A stretch of DNA of 64,000 nt from Amphibacillus jilinensis Y1 (lineage in GTDB: Bacteria > Bacillota > Bacilli > Bacillales > Amphibacillaceae): NCBI RefSeq assembly GCF_000306965.1, contig NZ_JH976440.1:119189-183188 (forward strand), read 5' to 3'. The translations under genes and the position numbers were made by a program. Position 1 is the stretch's first letter. The number at the start of each line of letters is the position of its first letter. Below, in pieces: positions 1 through 8,483 of this stretch. The notes under the pieces were generated by a model. That model had not been told where the DNA came from and did not search any database. It saw only the letters and a program-made list of their open reading frames with translations.

Positions 1-217
1 AGTCAATGTGTCGAATAACAATGACTAGTGTCATTCCAACCGCTAACACAGCAATATAACCAGCAGAATCTAGTAAATTACTTATATTTCTTGATGACAT
101 AAACATACCGTTTGTCATCACATTAAAGGTCAGCATGATGACAAATAGGGCAATATACATCCCATAATCACGAATGTTATCTTTTATCAATGTGCCCGCT
201 TCATGTAAAATTTTCAT
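1..217 (-). CDS. xylH: Sugar ABC transporter permease, XylH-like (N-terminal part, runs off the window)
   Basis: Only the first 72 residues are present; the gene continues beyond base 1. I translated it by hand from the ATG at 217, which follows a good ribosome binding site (AGGAGGG, 9 bases upstream). It starts MKILHEAGTLIKDNIRDYG, then a first membrane segment, and reaches the motif GMTLVIVIRHID, typical of the XylH/MmsB branch of sugar permeases. It starts 11 bases after the stop of the ATPase gene, so it is the third gene of a xylF-xylG-xylH operon. It should form the membrane channel of the importer. Substrate (xylose or a related pentose) is inferred from the family. Confidence 0.85.
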   Translation of the reverse strand, partial: MKILHEAGTLIKDNIRDYGMYIALFVIMLTFNVMTNGMFMSSRNISNLLDSAGYIAVLAVGMTLVIVIRHID

Positions 218-228
218 TATATTCCCTC

Positions 229-1749
229 CTATTGCGTTGCCAATTCCATTATTTTCTCTTGATTGGCATCATCTGTTGACACTTCACCTTTAATTTCTCC
301 TTCAGCCATCACGTAGATGCGATCACTCATCCCTAATACTTCACCAAGCTCTGAAGAAATCATAATAATACTTAATCCTTGATCAATTAATGTATTCATA
401 ACAGAATAAATTTCAAATTTAGCTCCTACATCGATGCCACGTGTAGGTTCATCCAAAATTAACACATTTGGGGTTACAAATAGCCATTTACCCAGTGACA
501 CTTTTTGTTGATTACCTCCACTTAACTTCCCAACCAATTGCTCAATTGAAGAGGCTTTAATATGAAGGGATTGCTTATAGTGTTCAGCAACTTTAATTTC
601 TTCATTGTCATTAATAATGCCCTTATTAGCGACACCATTTAATTTAGCCGCTGAGACATTATGCGTAATATCTTGAATAAGAAAAAGACCATTTCCTTTA
701 CGATCTTCTGTCACATATGCCAGGCCTTCTTTAATAGCATCACTGGTATGCTTTAACTTTTTCGGCTGACCATTTATAACAAGATCACCACTCAATTTAT
801 AGTTTTTCGGGTTGCCAAAAATACTTAAGGCCAGTTCTGTTCGACCAGAGCCCATTAATCCTGCCAATCCGATTATTTCCCCTTTTCTCAAATGAAAATC
901 TGCTTTTTTTACTACATAACGTCCCAATTGAGCATCGTAAGCAGACCAATTATGCACTTCTAGTACGTTGTCACCCATTTGTTTATCAGGTCGCTTTGGA
1001 TATATATCATTAATTTCTCGACCTACCATATGTTTTATGATCGTACGTTCTTCAACTTCACCTTTTTTCGCATCTAATGTGCAAATGGTTTGTCCATCAC
1101 GTAAAACGGTTGCTTTATCTGCAATCGCAACTACCTCTTTAAGCTTATGTGAGATCATAATACACGTAATGCCTTCGCTCTTTAATGCTTTGATCAGTTC
1201 TAATAAATTTTCACTATCATCTTCATTTAGAGCAGCTGTTGGCTCATCAAGTATAAGCAACTTAACATGTTTACTTAAAGCTTTAGCAATCTCAACTAAC
1301 TGTTGCCTTCCCACACCTAAATCTTTAATTAAAACTTCTGGGTTTACTTTTAACTTCACTTTATCTAGCATTTGCTTGGCTTTAACAATCGTTTGATTCC
1401 AATTAATCACTCCACCATGTTTAACTTCATTACCGATATAAATATTTTCATAAACAGATAGATCAGGGAATAAAGCAAGTTCTTGATAGATGATAGAAAT
1501 ACCTACATCAACGCTATCACTAATTTTATTAAATTGTTGAATCTTCCCTTGATAGACAATATCGCCTTCATATTCACCATGGGGATATACGCCACTAAGT
1601 ACTTTCATCAATGTTGATTTCCCTGCACCATTTTCACCGATTAGGCAATGAATTTCCCCTTTTTCAACCTTGAAATTAACACGACTTAATGCTTTGACAC
1701 CTGGAAATGTTTTCGTGATGTCATGCATCTCCAAAATATAATCCGCCAT
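229..1749 (-). CDS. xylG: Sugar ABC transporter ATP-binding protein, XylG-like (tandem ATPase)
   Basis: A 506-residue cytoplasmic ATPase with two fused ABC domains, the normal build for the ribose/xylose/galactose importers. The first domain has Walker A GENGAGKST (residues 38-46) and Walker B LLILDEPTAAL. The second has an altered P-loop (GLMGSGRTE), signature LSGGNQQKV and Walker B VLILDEPTRGID. The reading frame is open further upstream to 1800, but that would translate through a perfect palindrome. The third of three consecutive ATGs (1749) has AAGGTGGG six bases upstream, so I chose it. It energises XylH for the sugar delivered by XylF. Substrate is inferred from XylF. Confidence 0.9.
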   Translation of the reverse strand: MADYILEMHDITKTFPGVKALSRVNFKVEKGEIHCLIGENGAGKSTLMKVLSGVYPHGEYEGDIVYQGKIQQFNKISDSVDVGISIIYQELALFPDLSVYENIYIGNEVKHGGVINWNQTIVKAKQMLDKVKLKVNPEVLIKDLGVGRQQLVEIAKALSKHVKLLILDEPTAALNEDDSENLLELIKALKSEGITCIMISHKLKEVVAIADKATVLRDGQTICTLDAKKGEVEERTIIKHMVGREINDIYPKRPDKQMGDNVLEVHNWSAYDAQLGRYVVKKADFHLRKGEIIGLAGLMGSGRTELALSIFGNPKNYKLSGDLVINGQPKKLKHTSDAIKEGLAYVTEDRKGNGLFLIQDITHNVSAAKLNGVANKGIINDNEEIKVAEHYKQSLHIKASSIEQLVGKLSGGNQQKVSLGKWLFVTPNVLILDEPTRGIDVGAKFEIYSVMNTLIDQGLSIIMISSELGEVLGMSDRIYVMAEGEIKGEVSTDDANQEKIMELATQ

Positions 1750-1783
1750 CATCATCCCACCTTTTTCGCATCCATTTAAAGTA

Positions 1784-1815
1784 CGAAATAGTGATAGCAT
1801 GCTATCACTATTTCG
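1784..1815. promoter_or_regulatory. Perfect 32-bp palindrome between xylF and xylG
   Basis: The arms CGAAATAGTGATAGC and GCTATCACTATTTCG meet around a central AT and pair perfectly. It lies 18 bases past the xylF stop and 35 bases before the xylG start, inside the operon. No long U-run follows on the minus strand. The likely role is an intercistronic hairpin that protects the xylF message 3' end or partly stops transcription, giving more binding protein than ATPase. Confidence 0.7.
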
Positions 1816-1833
1816 AATTAATTTAAAATGCGT

Positions 1834-3009
1834 TTACTCTAGTCCGGTAAACTCACTTGCTTCATAATAACCTGAATCAATTAATTCAGATTGAACGTTG
1901 TCTTGATCTACAACAATAACTTCTGATTGCATGGCTTCAACATCTTTTGCACCATTATCGTATGCTCCAGTTGTTTCTGGTGTCTCACCGTCCAAAACGT
2001 TAATGGCCATACCCATTGCATCCTCGACCAAACGACGTACATCTTTAAACACGGTCATTGATTGTTTACCGTCGATAATATACTGAATAGAAGCCATTTC
2101 TGCATCCTGACCAGTCACAACATACGCAGTTATATCACTATCAGCTGCAAATGTATCAGCAATCGAACGAGCCGTACCATCATTTGGTGCTAGAATGGCG
2201 ACGTCTCCTTTAAGGTCATCACCAGCTGACGTTAAATGGGTTTGGGCTTTATTAATCGCTTCATTCGGATCCCAATTTGTGGTCACTTGCCCTAAAATGC
2301 TTCCCATTTCATCCCGTGACAATTCAGACTGATCCGCTAACGCCTCGGCCTCACTTGAATTTGCAATGACAAAAGTACCATCAGCGATTTTCGGTTGTAA
2401 CACTGACCAAGCCCCTTCAAAGAATAAGAAAGCATTGTTATCAGACGATGCACCAGCATATAAATAAAGCGGCACCTCTGTTCCTTCCGCATGGTCAACT
2501 AAATACTGTCCTTGAGCAGCCCCTACAGCAAAGCTATCAAACGTAACATAATAATCTACTGCATCGGTATTCGTAATCAAACGATCGTAAGAAATAACCG
2601 TTACACCCTCAGCAGCTGCTGCTTGTGCTGCTGCACCTGCCGCATCACCATCATGTGGACTAATAATTAAGACATCGATCCCTCTACTAATTAGTGTTTC
2701 TACATTTTGTAATTCGTTAGCTGATGAACCTTGACTAAATAAAATTTCTGTAGTGTAATCAGAATCAGCTAAAGCATCTTGAAATCGCTGTTCATCTTGT
2801 ACCCAACGAGGCTCATCACGTGTTGGCAACACAATCCCAACATTAATTGCATCACTTGATGTATCGTCGCCATTCGTTTCAACATCTTCTGCCCCATCTG
2901 GATCTGATGCATCTGCCTCACCAGAAGCACCATCTGTACAACCCACTAACAAAAATGCAAACAATACTGCGACTAGTAAAAACCATAATGCTTTCCCCTT
3001 TTTAAACAT
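1834..3009 (-). CDS. xylF: Sugar ABC transporter substrate-binding lipoprotein, XylF-like
   Basis: A 391-residue lipoprotein. The signal peptide ends in the lipobox LLVGC with Cys24 as lipid anchor, followed by an acidic, Asp/Glu-rich linker common in salt-adapted Bacillaceae. The body is a type-1 periplasmic binding fold with motifs such as LISRGIDVLIISPHDG and VISYDRLI, which resemble XylF and ChvE. It captures sugar outside the cell for XylG/XylH. It is the first gene of the operon; the start ATG has GAGAGGGG upstream. Xylose is the most likely ligand, but related XylF/ChvE proteins bind other aldoses, so the exact sugar is inferred. Confidence 0.88.
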   Translation of the reverse strand: MFKKGKALWFLLVAVLFAFLLVGCTDGASGEADASDPDGAEDVETNGDDTSSDAINVGIVLPTRDEPRWVQDEQRFQDALADSDYTTEILFSQGSSANELQNVETLISRGIDVLIISPHDGDAAGAAAQAAAAEGVTVISYDRLITNTDAVDYYVTFDSFAVGAAQGQYLVDHAEGTEVPLYLYAGASSDNNAFLFFEGAWSVLQPKIADGTFVIANSSEAEALADQSELSRDEMGSILGQVTTNWDPNEAINKAQTHLTSAGDDLKGDVAILAPNDGTARSIADTFAADSDITAYVVTGQDAEMASIQYIIDGKQSMTVFKDVRRLVEDAMGMAINVLDGETPETTGAYDNGAKDVEAMQSEVIVVDQDNVQSELIDSGYYEASEFTGLE

Positions 3010-3050
3010 GTGTTTACCCCTCTCAATAACTTTGTTTTACTTGCTCTTTA

Positions 3051-3088
3051 AGTATATTAGGGATTTAGCCTCATTGTAAGCGCATTCA
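3051..3088 (-). promoter_or_regulatory. xylF promoter with overlapping cre-like site
   Basis: Reading the minus strand there is TTACAA (3079-3074), a 17-base spacer and TATACT (3056-3051), 42 bases before the xylF ATG. The 14-mer TGAATGCGCTTACA (3088-3075) fits the CcpA cre consensus TGWAANCGNTNWCA with one mismatch and overlaps the -35 box. CcpA-mediated carbon repression of the sugar importer is therefore likely. Confidence 0.6.
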
Positions 3089-3286
3089 ATAGCTGTTTTT
3101 TAGTTTGTTCTGTAATTTTTTAAGGTGATCATCTGTTTAATTATAATTAGTACAATGAGCACATTTTTTTGATTAAACTATAAAAAGCGAAAACATTAAC
3201 GATTACATTATTCTTATCATCTCAATTTTCATAGGTCTATTTAAAAGCCAAGTATAATTAACGAAAGTAAAAGTGTGAATCAATTC
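3089..3286. other. AT-rich intergenic stretch
   Basis: Together with the promoter and terminator this makes up the 3010-3351 gap. I see no open reading frame or RNA gene in it. Confidence 0.5.
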
Positions 3287-3322
3287 TAAAACCCTTTGTG
3301 CATTTAGACACAAAGGGTTTTA
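3287..3322. terminator. Perfect 14-bp hairpin, terminator-like
   Basis: TAAAACCCTTTGTG and CACAAAGGGTTTTA pair around an 8-base loop. It lies downstream of the small membrane gene that ends at 3352 and upstream of xylF. U-runs are short on both sides, so termination is likely but not textbook. Confidence 0.6.
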
Positions 3323-3351
3323 GAGGATAGATGATTTAACCATAGATAGAA

Positions 3352-3528
3352 TTATTTGAAAAAAGTTATATTTAATTTTTCTTTAACAATTACAGTAAGA
3401 ATTATCATTGATAACAATATTATTTGAAGGCTAGAATCACTAATCCAATTTAATATATATCTCATGCCAAAAAAAATAAAAAGCAATACTAATAACAATA
3501 TTATAAATATAGCATTCTTCATGAACAT
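3352..3528 (-). CDS. Small membrane protein, unknown
   Basis: A 58-residue protein starting MFMKNAIFII, with two hydrophobic segments (about residues 4-20 and 30-48) and a short basic tail. The frame is open further upstream, but AAGGGGCGG just before the ATG at 3528 supports this start (or the ATG two codons later). It is divergent from the next plus-strand gene. I do not recognise a family; the call rests on the ribosome binding site, membrane segments and flanking hairpin. Confidence 0.45.
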   Translation of the reverse strand: MFMKNAIFIILLLVLLFIFFGMRYILNWISDSSLQIILLSMIILTVIVKEKLNITFFK

Positions 3529-3631
3529 ACCGCCCCTTCCATAATATTTCCAAAACCTTTTTTTATGATTATACCATATAATGAAAGAAGTGGTATACTG
3601 TGTTAAATCCATTTTTTGAAAGGTTGTGAAC

Positions 3632-3961
3632 ATGATTGATACCTTTATTTTATTAACGCTAGCAGGATTGTTTTTCATTAGCCTTGGTAGTGTGATTTAT
3701 TATTACAAAGCAGGTGATATGATAAATTTTTTTAACCCTAAAAAACATGACAAAGCAAAAGTGAGTCGAATTGCCGGACGTAACCTTTTGCTTATGGGTC
3801 TGACTAACCTTTTATTTGCGATTATCAGTTTACTAGTTAATCAACAAAGATTAAATTTTTTGTTAACTGTGCTGTTTCTCTTGGTATTAATAGGCATCAT
3901 TGTGACAGTGTATCAAATATTTGTTTGCGCAAGACTTGATTCAGATTACAAGAATGATTGA
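3632..3961 (+). CDS. Small membrane protein, DUF3784-like
   Basis: A protein of about 109 residues with three predicted membrane segments (about 3-25, 50-70 and 76-98) and a polar loop carrying NPKKHDKAKVSRIAGR between the first and second. This layout, with a basic cytosolic loop followed by a GRNLLLMG-type helix start, resembles the DUF3784 family of Bacillota membrane proteins. GAAAGG lies 8 bases before the ATG at 3632; a GTG at 3626 is less well spaced. Function unknown. Confidence 0.55.
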   Translation: MIDTFILLTLAGLFFISLGSVIYYYKAGDMINFFNPKKHDKAKVSRIAGRNLLLMGLTNLLFAIISLLVNQQRLNFLLTVLFLLVLIGIIVTVYQIFVCARLDSDYKND

Positions 3962-3984
3962 TTCCTCCATTACCCATCTCACGA

Positions 3985-4070
3985 TCCGTACTAGATAAAG
4001 CTTCACTCTTTCTACTCTCTATTTCCAAGGGGCGTTTTACAGACGGTTAACTGTGATAAAAGCCAGCTAT
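3985..4070 (+). repeat. Two-hairpin interspersed repeat, copy A (degraded, right half only)
   Basis: Only the right half is recognisable: ACTCTCTATTT, then GCGTTTTACAGACGGTTA and CTGTGATAA. The left hairpin is missing or too decayed to see. Orientation is plus, as in all other copies. Confidence 0.6.
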
Positions 4071-4215
4071 CGACTTCCATTATTACCTTGAATATGATTC
4101 AATAATGAATATGCGATCGCTTTCAGTTCTTGGTTTGCGTTTGATAAGTTAGAAGGCATATTTTTTATTTGTTTACATGCATATAACAGCTACTTACAAG
4201 AAAGGAGGGAGAGAC

Positions 4216-4998
4216 ATGGCGTATAGCATTGGAGAGATTGCTGAGTTGTTTGGATTGAGTAAAGAAGCGATTAGGCATTATGAAAGGCTACATATTATAA
4301 AGTCTAATAGAAATCCTCATAATAATTATCGTTTTTACGATGAAGAAGCAGTTAACACACTGAGAGTCGTAAGATCCTATCGCTCGCTTAACTTCTCTCT
4401 GGATGAAATTATTGGCTTGATTAACTCGCAAGAAAAAGAGGCGATGTTGAACGAATTGAATAGCAAAGAAGAAATACTTAAGACAGAAATAGAACAGTTA
4501 AAGCAACAAGTTGACATCATTCACCAACAAAAGCACATGTTACAGCAATTAGATCATCAACTTGGAAAGTATCAAATTAAAACAAAGCCATCAACTTTAT
4601 GGTTGTCATATAACCATGAAGACAAAAAAGATATTTTATACAAAAATACAGCGTACAGCTGGTCAAAACAAATGCCAAGCGCAAGAATATCCGCTCGTTA
4701 TGTGTTAAACAAAGGTGAAATTACCAGTATCCCTGGATTTTGCATCTCATCAAAAGATGCCGAAAAGGCCAAATTGGAGCATAACGGATATATTAAGGAG
4801 TTCCCGTCTTGTAGAGCCGTTCATACTGTAATGACTAGTAACCTAGCTTTTGACCAATACATTGATGAAACCTGGATTAATAAGGTTCTTCAGCATGAGA
4901 AAGAACACGGGTTGCAAACGAGTAATGAAATATTATCGATGGGTATCATAAAAATTGGAGACCAATATTATTTTGAAATTTGGCACCCACTCATTTAA
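4216..4998 (+). CDS. MerR-family transcriptional regulator
   Basis: A 260-residue regulator. The N-terminal winged helix-turn-helix reads MAYSIGEIAELFGLSKEAIRHYERLHII and is followed by the NYRFYDEEAV wing, the hallmark of MerR proteins. A coiled coil (about residues 70-115) gives the dimer. A C-terminal domain of about 140 residues resembles GyrI-like effector-binding modules, as in multidrug sensors such as BltR. The start at 4216 is chosen because AAAGGAGGG lies just upstream. It precedes the secreted reductase gene on the same strand, but the partner gene and ligand are not known. Confidence 0.8.
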   Translation: MAYSIGEIAELFGLSKEAIRHYERLHIIKSNRNPHNNYRFYDEEAVNTLRVVRSYRSLNFSLDEIIGLINSQEKEAMLNELNSKEEILKTEIEQLKQQVDIIHQQKHMLQQLDHQLGKYQIKTKPSTLWLSYNHEDKKDILYKNTAYSWSKQMPSARISARYVLNKGEITSIPGFCISSKDAEKAKLEHNGYIKEFPSCRAVHTVMTSNLAFDQYIDETWINKVLQHEKEHGLQTSNEILSMGIIKIGDQYYFEIWHPLI

Positions 4999-5109
4999 AA
5001 AAACATATTGACCATACAATAGCTTGATGGTTTAGGATGAAGTAGAAAAAGGTAGCTACTTTTTATCTCTAAAATGACAAATGACCTCTAATCATTTTAC
5101 TTATTAATC

Positions 5110-5121
5110 AGATACGTATCT
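5110..5121. promoter_or_regulatory. 12-bp palindrome upstream of the reductase gene
   Basis: AGATACGTATCT is a perfect palindrome about 85 bases before the reductase start. It may be an operator, possibly for the neighbouring MerR protein; this is a guess. Confidence 0.35.
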
Positions 5122-5127
5122 AAATAC

Positions 5128-5145
5128 TTGTGAATTATATCACAT
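5128..5145. promoter_or_regulatory. Rex/Fnr-like site upstream of the reductase gene
   Basis: TTGTGAATTATATCACAT has the TGTGA-N6-TCACA core of CRP/Fnr sites and matches the Rex consensus TTGTGAANNNNTTCACAA at 12 of 14 defined positions. It lies 60 bases before an anaerobic-type reductase, and a rex gene is in this window. Which of the two factors binds cannot be told from sequence. Confidence 0.5.
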
Positions 5146-5205
5146 ATTTAAAGAGGTAAAGTCATTACAGCAATTCCAACAGACAAACTAGAATGGGGAT
5201 TTTTT

Positions 5206-7122
5206 ATGAAGAAAAGAAGTTCACTCAAACACGTACTTATCCTACTCCTATGCTTTACCATGTTGGTCATAACAGGGTGTTCAGACAAAGAGACAACTAA
5301 TGATGAGGCAAAACTTTCATTTGAGCCTGGCACCTATACAGCTGAAATAGATGGAAATAACGGACCTATTACAGTGGAAGTTACTTTTTCTGCCGACAAA
5401 ATAGAGCAAGTAAACATTGTTGAGCACTTCGAAACTGAAGGGTTAGGCGATGAAGCTATGGAAACCATCGCAAGTTTAATAGTTGATGAGCAATCACTTG
5501 ATGTCGATACAGTAACCGGAGCAACAGTTGCCAGTGACGCTGTATTACAGGCTGTAGAAGACGCAGTTACTCAAGCCAATGGTAATATATTAGCATTAAA
5601 AAATGATCAGTCAGAGAAAGAAACGGAAGCGTTAGAAGCTGATGTAGTCGTTATCGGCGCGGGTACTTCTGGCACTTCAGCAGCTATTTCTGCAGCAGAT
5701 CAAGGTGCAAAAGTCATTTTAATTGAAAAAACAGGCGTCATTGGTGGCGCAAGTAACTATTCTTGGGCAGGAAAATTCTATAATTCTTCTATTTCACTAG
5801 AGAATGACTTAGAAATTGACGTTGAAGCAGAAATTTCTGATTGGATAGAAAATAATCATTGGCGAGTAGACGCTTCTGTCATTAGAGAATATGTAACTAA
5901 ATCTGGTGAAACCTATGATTGGTTAAAGGAAAAAGGCTATGAAACAAGCTTCCTTAATTATAGTGATGAACCCCTTCATGTCTTACCTCCATATGAAGAA
6001 CGTGAAGGCTTGTTAAGAACCATGTTGGCTAACTCCGTTGAAAAGAATGAGGGTCAGATTATAACTGAAACAACAGCTAAAGAACTAATTACAGATAAAG
6101 ATGGAAATGTTGTTGGTGTGATAGCTGAAAAAAAAGACGGGACAACACTAGAAATTAATGCCAACAGTGTAGTGATGGCTACAGGAGGATACGCAGGTAA
6201 TCCTGAAATGGTTAAAGAACACTTTGAATTTGAGGGTCCAAATGGCGGTTTAAGTCAAAACGTTGGCGAAGGGTTACACATGGCCTGGGATGCTGGAGCT
6301 AAGGTACCGATTAATTTAGGTGGACAAATGCTCCATCAAACACTAGCAAGAGCAACACATGATTTAAAAACAGATTATGAGTCTTTTCAAGCAAGCTACC
6401 CATTAATGCTAACTTATCTACCAAACTTTATGAATGTTGGCCCATCTGGCGCAAGATTTAGAGATGAAGAAGCGACATTAACTGCAGTGGCCGCTGCCAA
6501 TACAAGTGCTTTCCAAGGTGCTTATCATTATGTTATTTTATCCAAAACACAAATCGATAAATTAACAGCCGATGGAATGAGCGGTGTGCAAGCACCTAAA
6601 CTGCCAGGTATGCCTCCAGAGTTCTATGCTGATTTTGCTGATCAGTTCACATTGGAAACCCCATGGAATGACGCACAAGAAGTTTTTGATAAGATGGTCG
6701 AAAATGGGGATGGATTTAAAGGGGACACCATTGAAGCGTTAGCAAAAAATGCTGGAATGGATGTTAAACTATTTACCGATACATTTACGCTTTATGAAGA
6801 AGCAACCCAAACAGGACTAGACACTGAATTTGGTAAATCTGAAGATTATTTACTTTCATATGATGAAGGCCCTTACTATGCGATTACTGCAGAAGTCAAT
6901 AATTTAGGTTCTGTAGGCGGCTTAGTAATCAACAAAAATTTTCAAGTACTAGACGACAACCGCATTCCTATCAAAGGTTTGTATGCTGTCGGTTTAGAAT
7001 CTGAAGGTGTCATGTTCAATGATACGTATGTTGGGAATGGTGTTGGTGTTGGCTATGCGTTTACATCTGGACGATTAGGTGGAGAACATGCCGCTACCGA
7101 TGCGTTAGACTCAAATAATTAA
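5206..7122 (+). CDS. Secreted flavinylated FAD-dependent reductase (fumarate/urocanate reductase type)
   Basis: A 638-residue lipoprotein with lipobox VITGC (Cys25). Residues about 40-125 are an FMN-binding domain ending in DTVTGATVAS, where Thr107 fits the site for covalent FMN attachment by ApbE. From residue 145 on is a FAD-binding-2 domain with GAGTSGTSAA (151-160), and near the end the conserved GLYAVG and NGVGVGYAFTSGR region. Such proteins act on the cell surface in flavin-based extracellular electron transfer, reducing fumarate, urocanate or similar enoates; Listeria has a comparable secreted fumarate reductase. Acceptor identity is not predictable here, and no ApbE, Ndh2 or PplA gene lies in the window. 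Confidence 0.85.
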   Translation: MKKRSSLKHVLILLLCFTMLVITGCSDKETTNDEAKLSFEPGTYTAEIDGNNGPITVEVTFSADKIEQVNIVEHFETEGLGDEAMETIASLIVDEQSLDVDTVTGATVASDAVLQAVEDAVTQANGNILALKNDQSEKETEALEADVVVIGAGTSGTSAAISAADQGAKVILIEKTGVIGGASNYSWAGKFYNSSISLENDLEIDVEAEISDWIENNHWRVDASVIREYVTKSGETYDWLKEKGYETSFLNYSDEPLHVLPPYEEREGLLRTMLANSVEKNEGQIITETTAKELITDKDGNVVGVIAEKKDGTTLEINANSVVMATGGYAGNPEMVKEHFEFEGPNGGLSQNVGEGLHMAWDAGAKVPINLGGQMLHQTLARATHDLKTDYESFQASYPLMLTYLPNFMNVGPSGARFRDEEATLTAVAAANTSAFQGAYHYVILSKTQIDKLTADGMSGVQAPKLPGMPPEFYADFADQFTLETPWNDAQEVFDKMVENGDGFKGDTIEALAKNAGMDVKLFTDTFTLYEEATQTGLDTEFGKSEDYLLSYDEGPYYAITAEVNNLGSVGGLVINKNFQVLDDNRIPIKGLYAVGLESEGVMFNDTYVGNGVGVGYAFTSGRLGGEHAATDALDSNN

Positions 7123-7135
7123 CTATAATAATAAA

Positions 7136-7176
7136 ACCCGTACCATTCTTTATTCAGGATGGTGCGGGTGCTTTTT
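7136..7176 (+). terminator. Intrinsic terminator after the reductase gene
   Basis: ACCCGTACCATTC pairs with GGATGGTGCGGGT (one G-T pair) and is followed by GCTTTTTG. It sits between convergent genes. Confidence 0.85.
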
Positions 7177-7205
7177 GTATTATACCACCCGAAGTCATCG
7201 TTATT

Positions 7206-8237
7206 TCACACACGTTTGTCGAGGCGTTTCGTTGAGCTTCGACAAATAATTTTGTGGGGAACGATAATCCGTTTCGCCGGTTCATCCTGGTCTTTAACTT
7301 TCTCAATGACACATTTTGCAGCTTGAACACCAAGGTTAAATATATGAATATCTACAGTGGTAAGGCGTGGTCTAGTCATTTCAGATAGATATAAATTATT
7401 AAAACCGGTAATGGAAATGTTCTCTGGACAAGATATCCCTATTTCATCTAGCATGTTAATCACACCAAAGCTCAAGATGTCATCGGCAATCACCATAGCA
7501 GTAGGAGGATTTCTTAATGAAAACAATTGTTTCACCGCTTTTCGCTCCCCTGAGTTCAAACATTCTACATGAACGATGTATTCGGGTGATGTTGGTAAAG
7601 TCGCAAGTTTTAACGCTTGTTTGTATCCGTGAAGTCGATCACCAGTAACAGCTATGTCAATGGAACTACCAATAAAAGCAATATATTGATGTCCTAAATC
7701 AATGAGATGGTTAGTGATATCTTTGCTTGCCGTTATATTATCATTATCAACATAAGTCATTTTGCACTCATCTATAGATGGTTTTCCGACTAAGACAAAA
7801 GGAAAATTTGCAGTCATCAGAAAATCGATCACCGGATCAGCTTCACAGGAAGAAAGTAATATGATGCCATCGACCTGATGACCATAAACCATTCGTTTAA
7901 CTTCTTTGCATGATTGTTGCACATCCCCACCAATAGATAAATAAAGTGAATACCCTGCTTGATGCATTAAAGAACCTACGCCACGTAATAATTCACTGAA
8001 AAAAGGATGCTGAAAAATAGTTTCAGTAATTGTAGGCATGACCACACCAATTGCTTGTGTAGCGCGGACAACTAAGCTTCTTGCATTGATATTTGGATGG
8101 TAGCCTAACTGTTTCATCGCTTTTTGGACACGCTTTTTAGTGTCTAAACTAATCCTTGAACGATCAGCAATGACATGAGAAACAGTAGACGGAGAAACAT
8201 TTGCTTTCTTCGCAACATCTTTAATCGTTACAGCCAT
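7206..8237 (-). CDS. LacI-family transcriptional regulator (likely of the maltodextrin operon)
   Basis: A 343-residue repressor. The N-terminal helix-turn-helix VTIKDVAKKANVSPSTVSHVI is diagnostic for the LacI/GalR family, followed by a type-1 periplasmic-binding-like sensor domain. It starts at ATG 8237 with AGAGGA upstream; a TTG two codons earlier is possible. It lies 240 bases downstream of mdxG on the same strand, separated only by a repeat copy, so control of the mdxEFG genes, as MdxR does in Bacillus subtilis, is the natural inference. Candidate operators with a GCAAGCG core occur upstream of mdxE and around the amylase gene. Confidence 0.85.
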   Translation of the reverse strand: MAVTIKDVAKKANVSPSTVSHVIADRSRISLDTKKRVQKAMKQLGYHPNINARSLVVRATQAIGVVMPTITETIFQHPFFSELLRGVGSLMHQAGYSLYLSIGGDVQQSCKEVKRMVYGHQVDGIILLSSCEADPVIDFLMTANFPFVLVGKPSIDECKMTYVDNDNITASKDITNHLIDLGHQYIAFIGSSIDIAVTGDRLHGYKQALKLATLPTSPEYIVHVECLNSGERKAVKQLFSLRNPPTAMVIADDILSFGVINMLDEIGISCPENISITGFNNLYLSEMTRPRLTTVDIHIFNLGVQAAKCVIEKVKDQDEPAKRIIVPHKIICRSSTKRLDKRV

Positions 8238-8283
8238 AAACAAGTCATCCTCTAAATACTTCGTTCATTATGATTTTTTTAAA

Positions 8284-8438
8284 AAAACGAACCTTCAATC
8301 AGTGGGGCTCCCTTCTCCCATTGTTTGAAGTTTGAGTGAATCGGAACATTAACGTCCGTTAGCTCCCGCCTAAATAGCTGAGCTGAGCTCCGCTCTCTAT
8401 TTTAAGGCGTGTGGTTTACGGACGGTTACCTGTGTAAA
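8284..8438 (+). repeat. Two-hairpin interspersed repeat, copy B
   Basis: Full-length short form. The left end is AACGAACCTTCAATCAG; hairpin 1 pairs CAATCAGTGGG with CCCATTGTTTG. Hairpin 2 runs from CGTCCGTTAGC through CGCCTAAATAG and back to GTTTACGGACG. The right end is GGTTACCTGTGTAAA. It fills most of the gap between mdxG and the lacI-type gene. Confidence 0.85.
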
Positions 8439-8483
8439 CAAATAGCCTAGCAACTGATTAGCAGTCACTGAGGTGCTTGCCTT

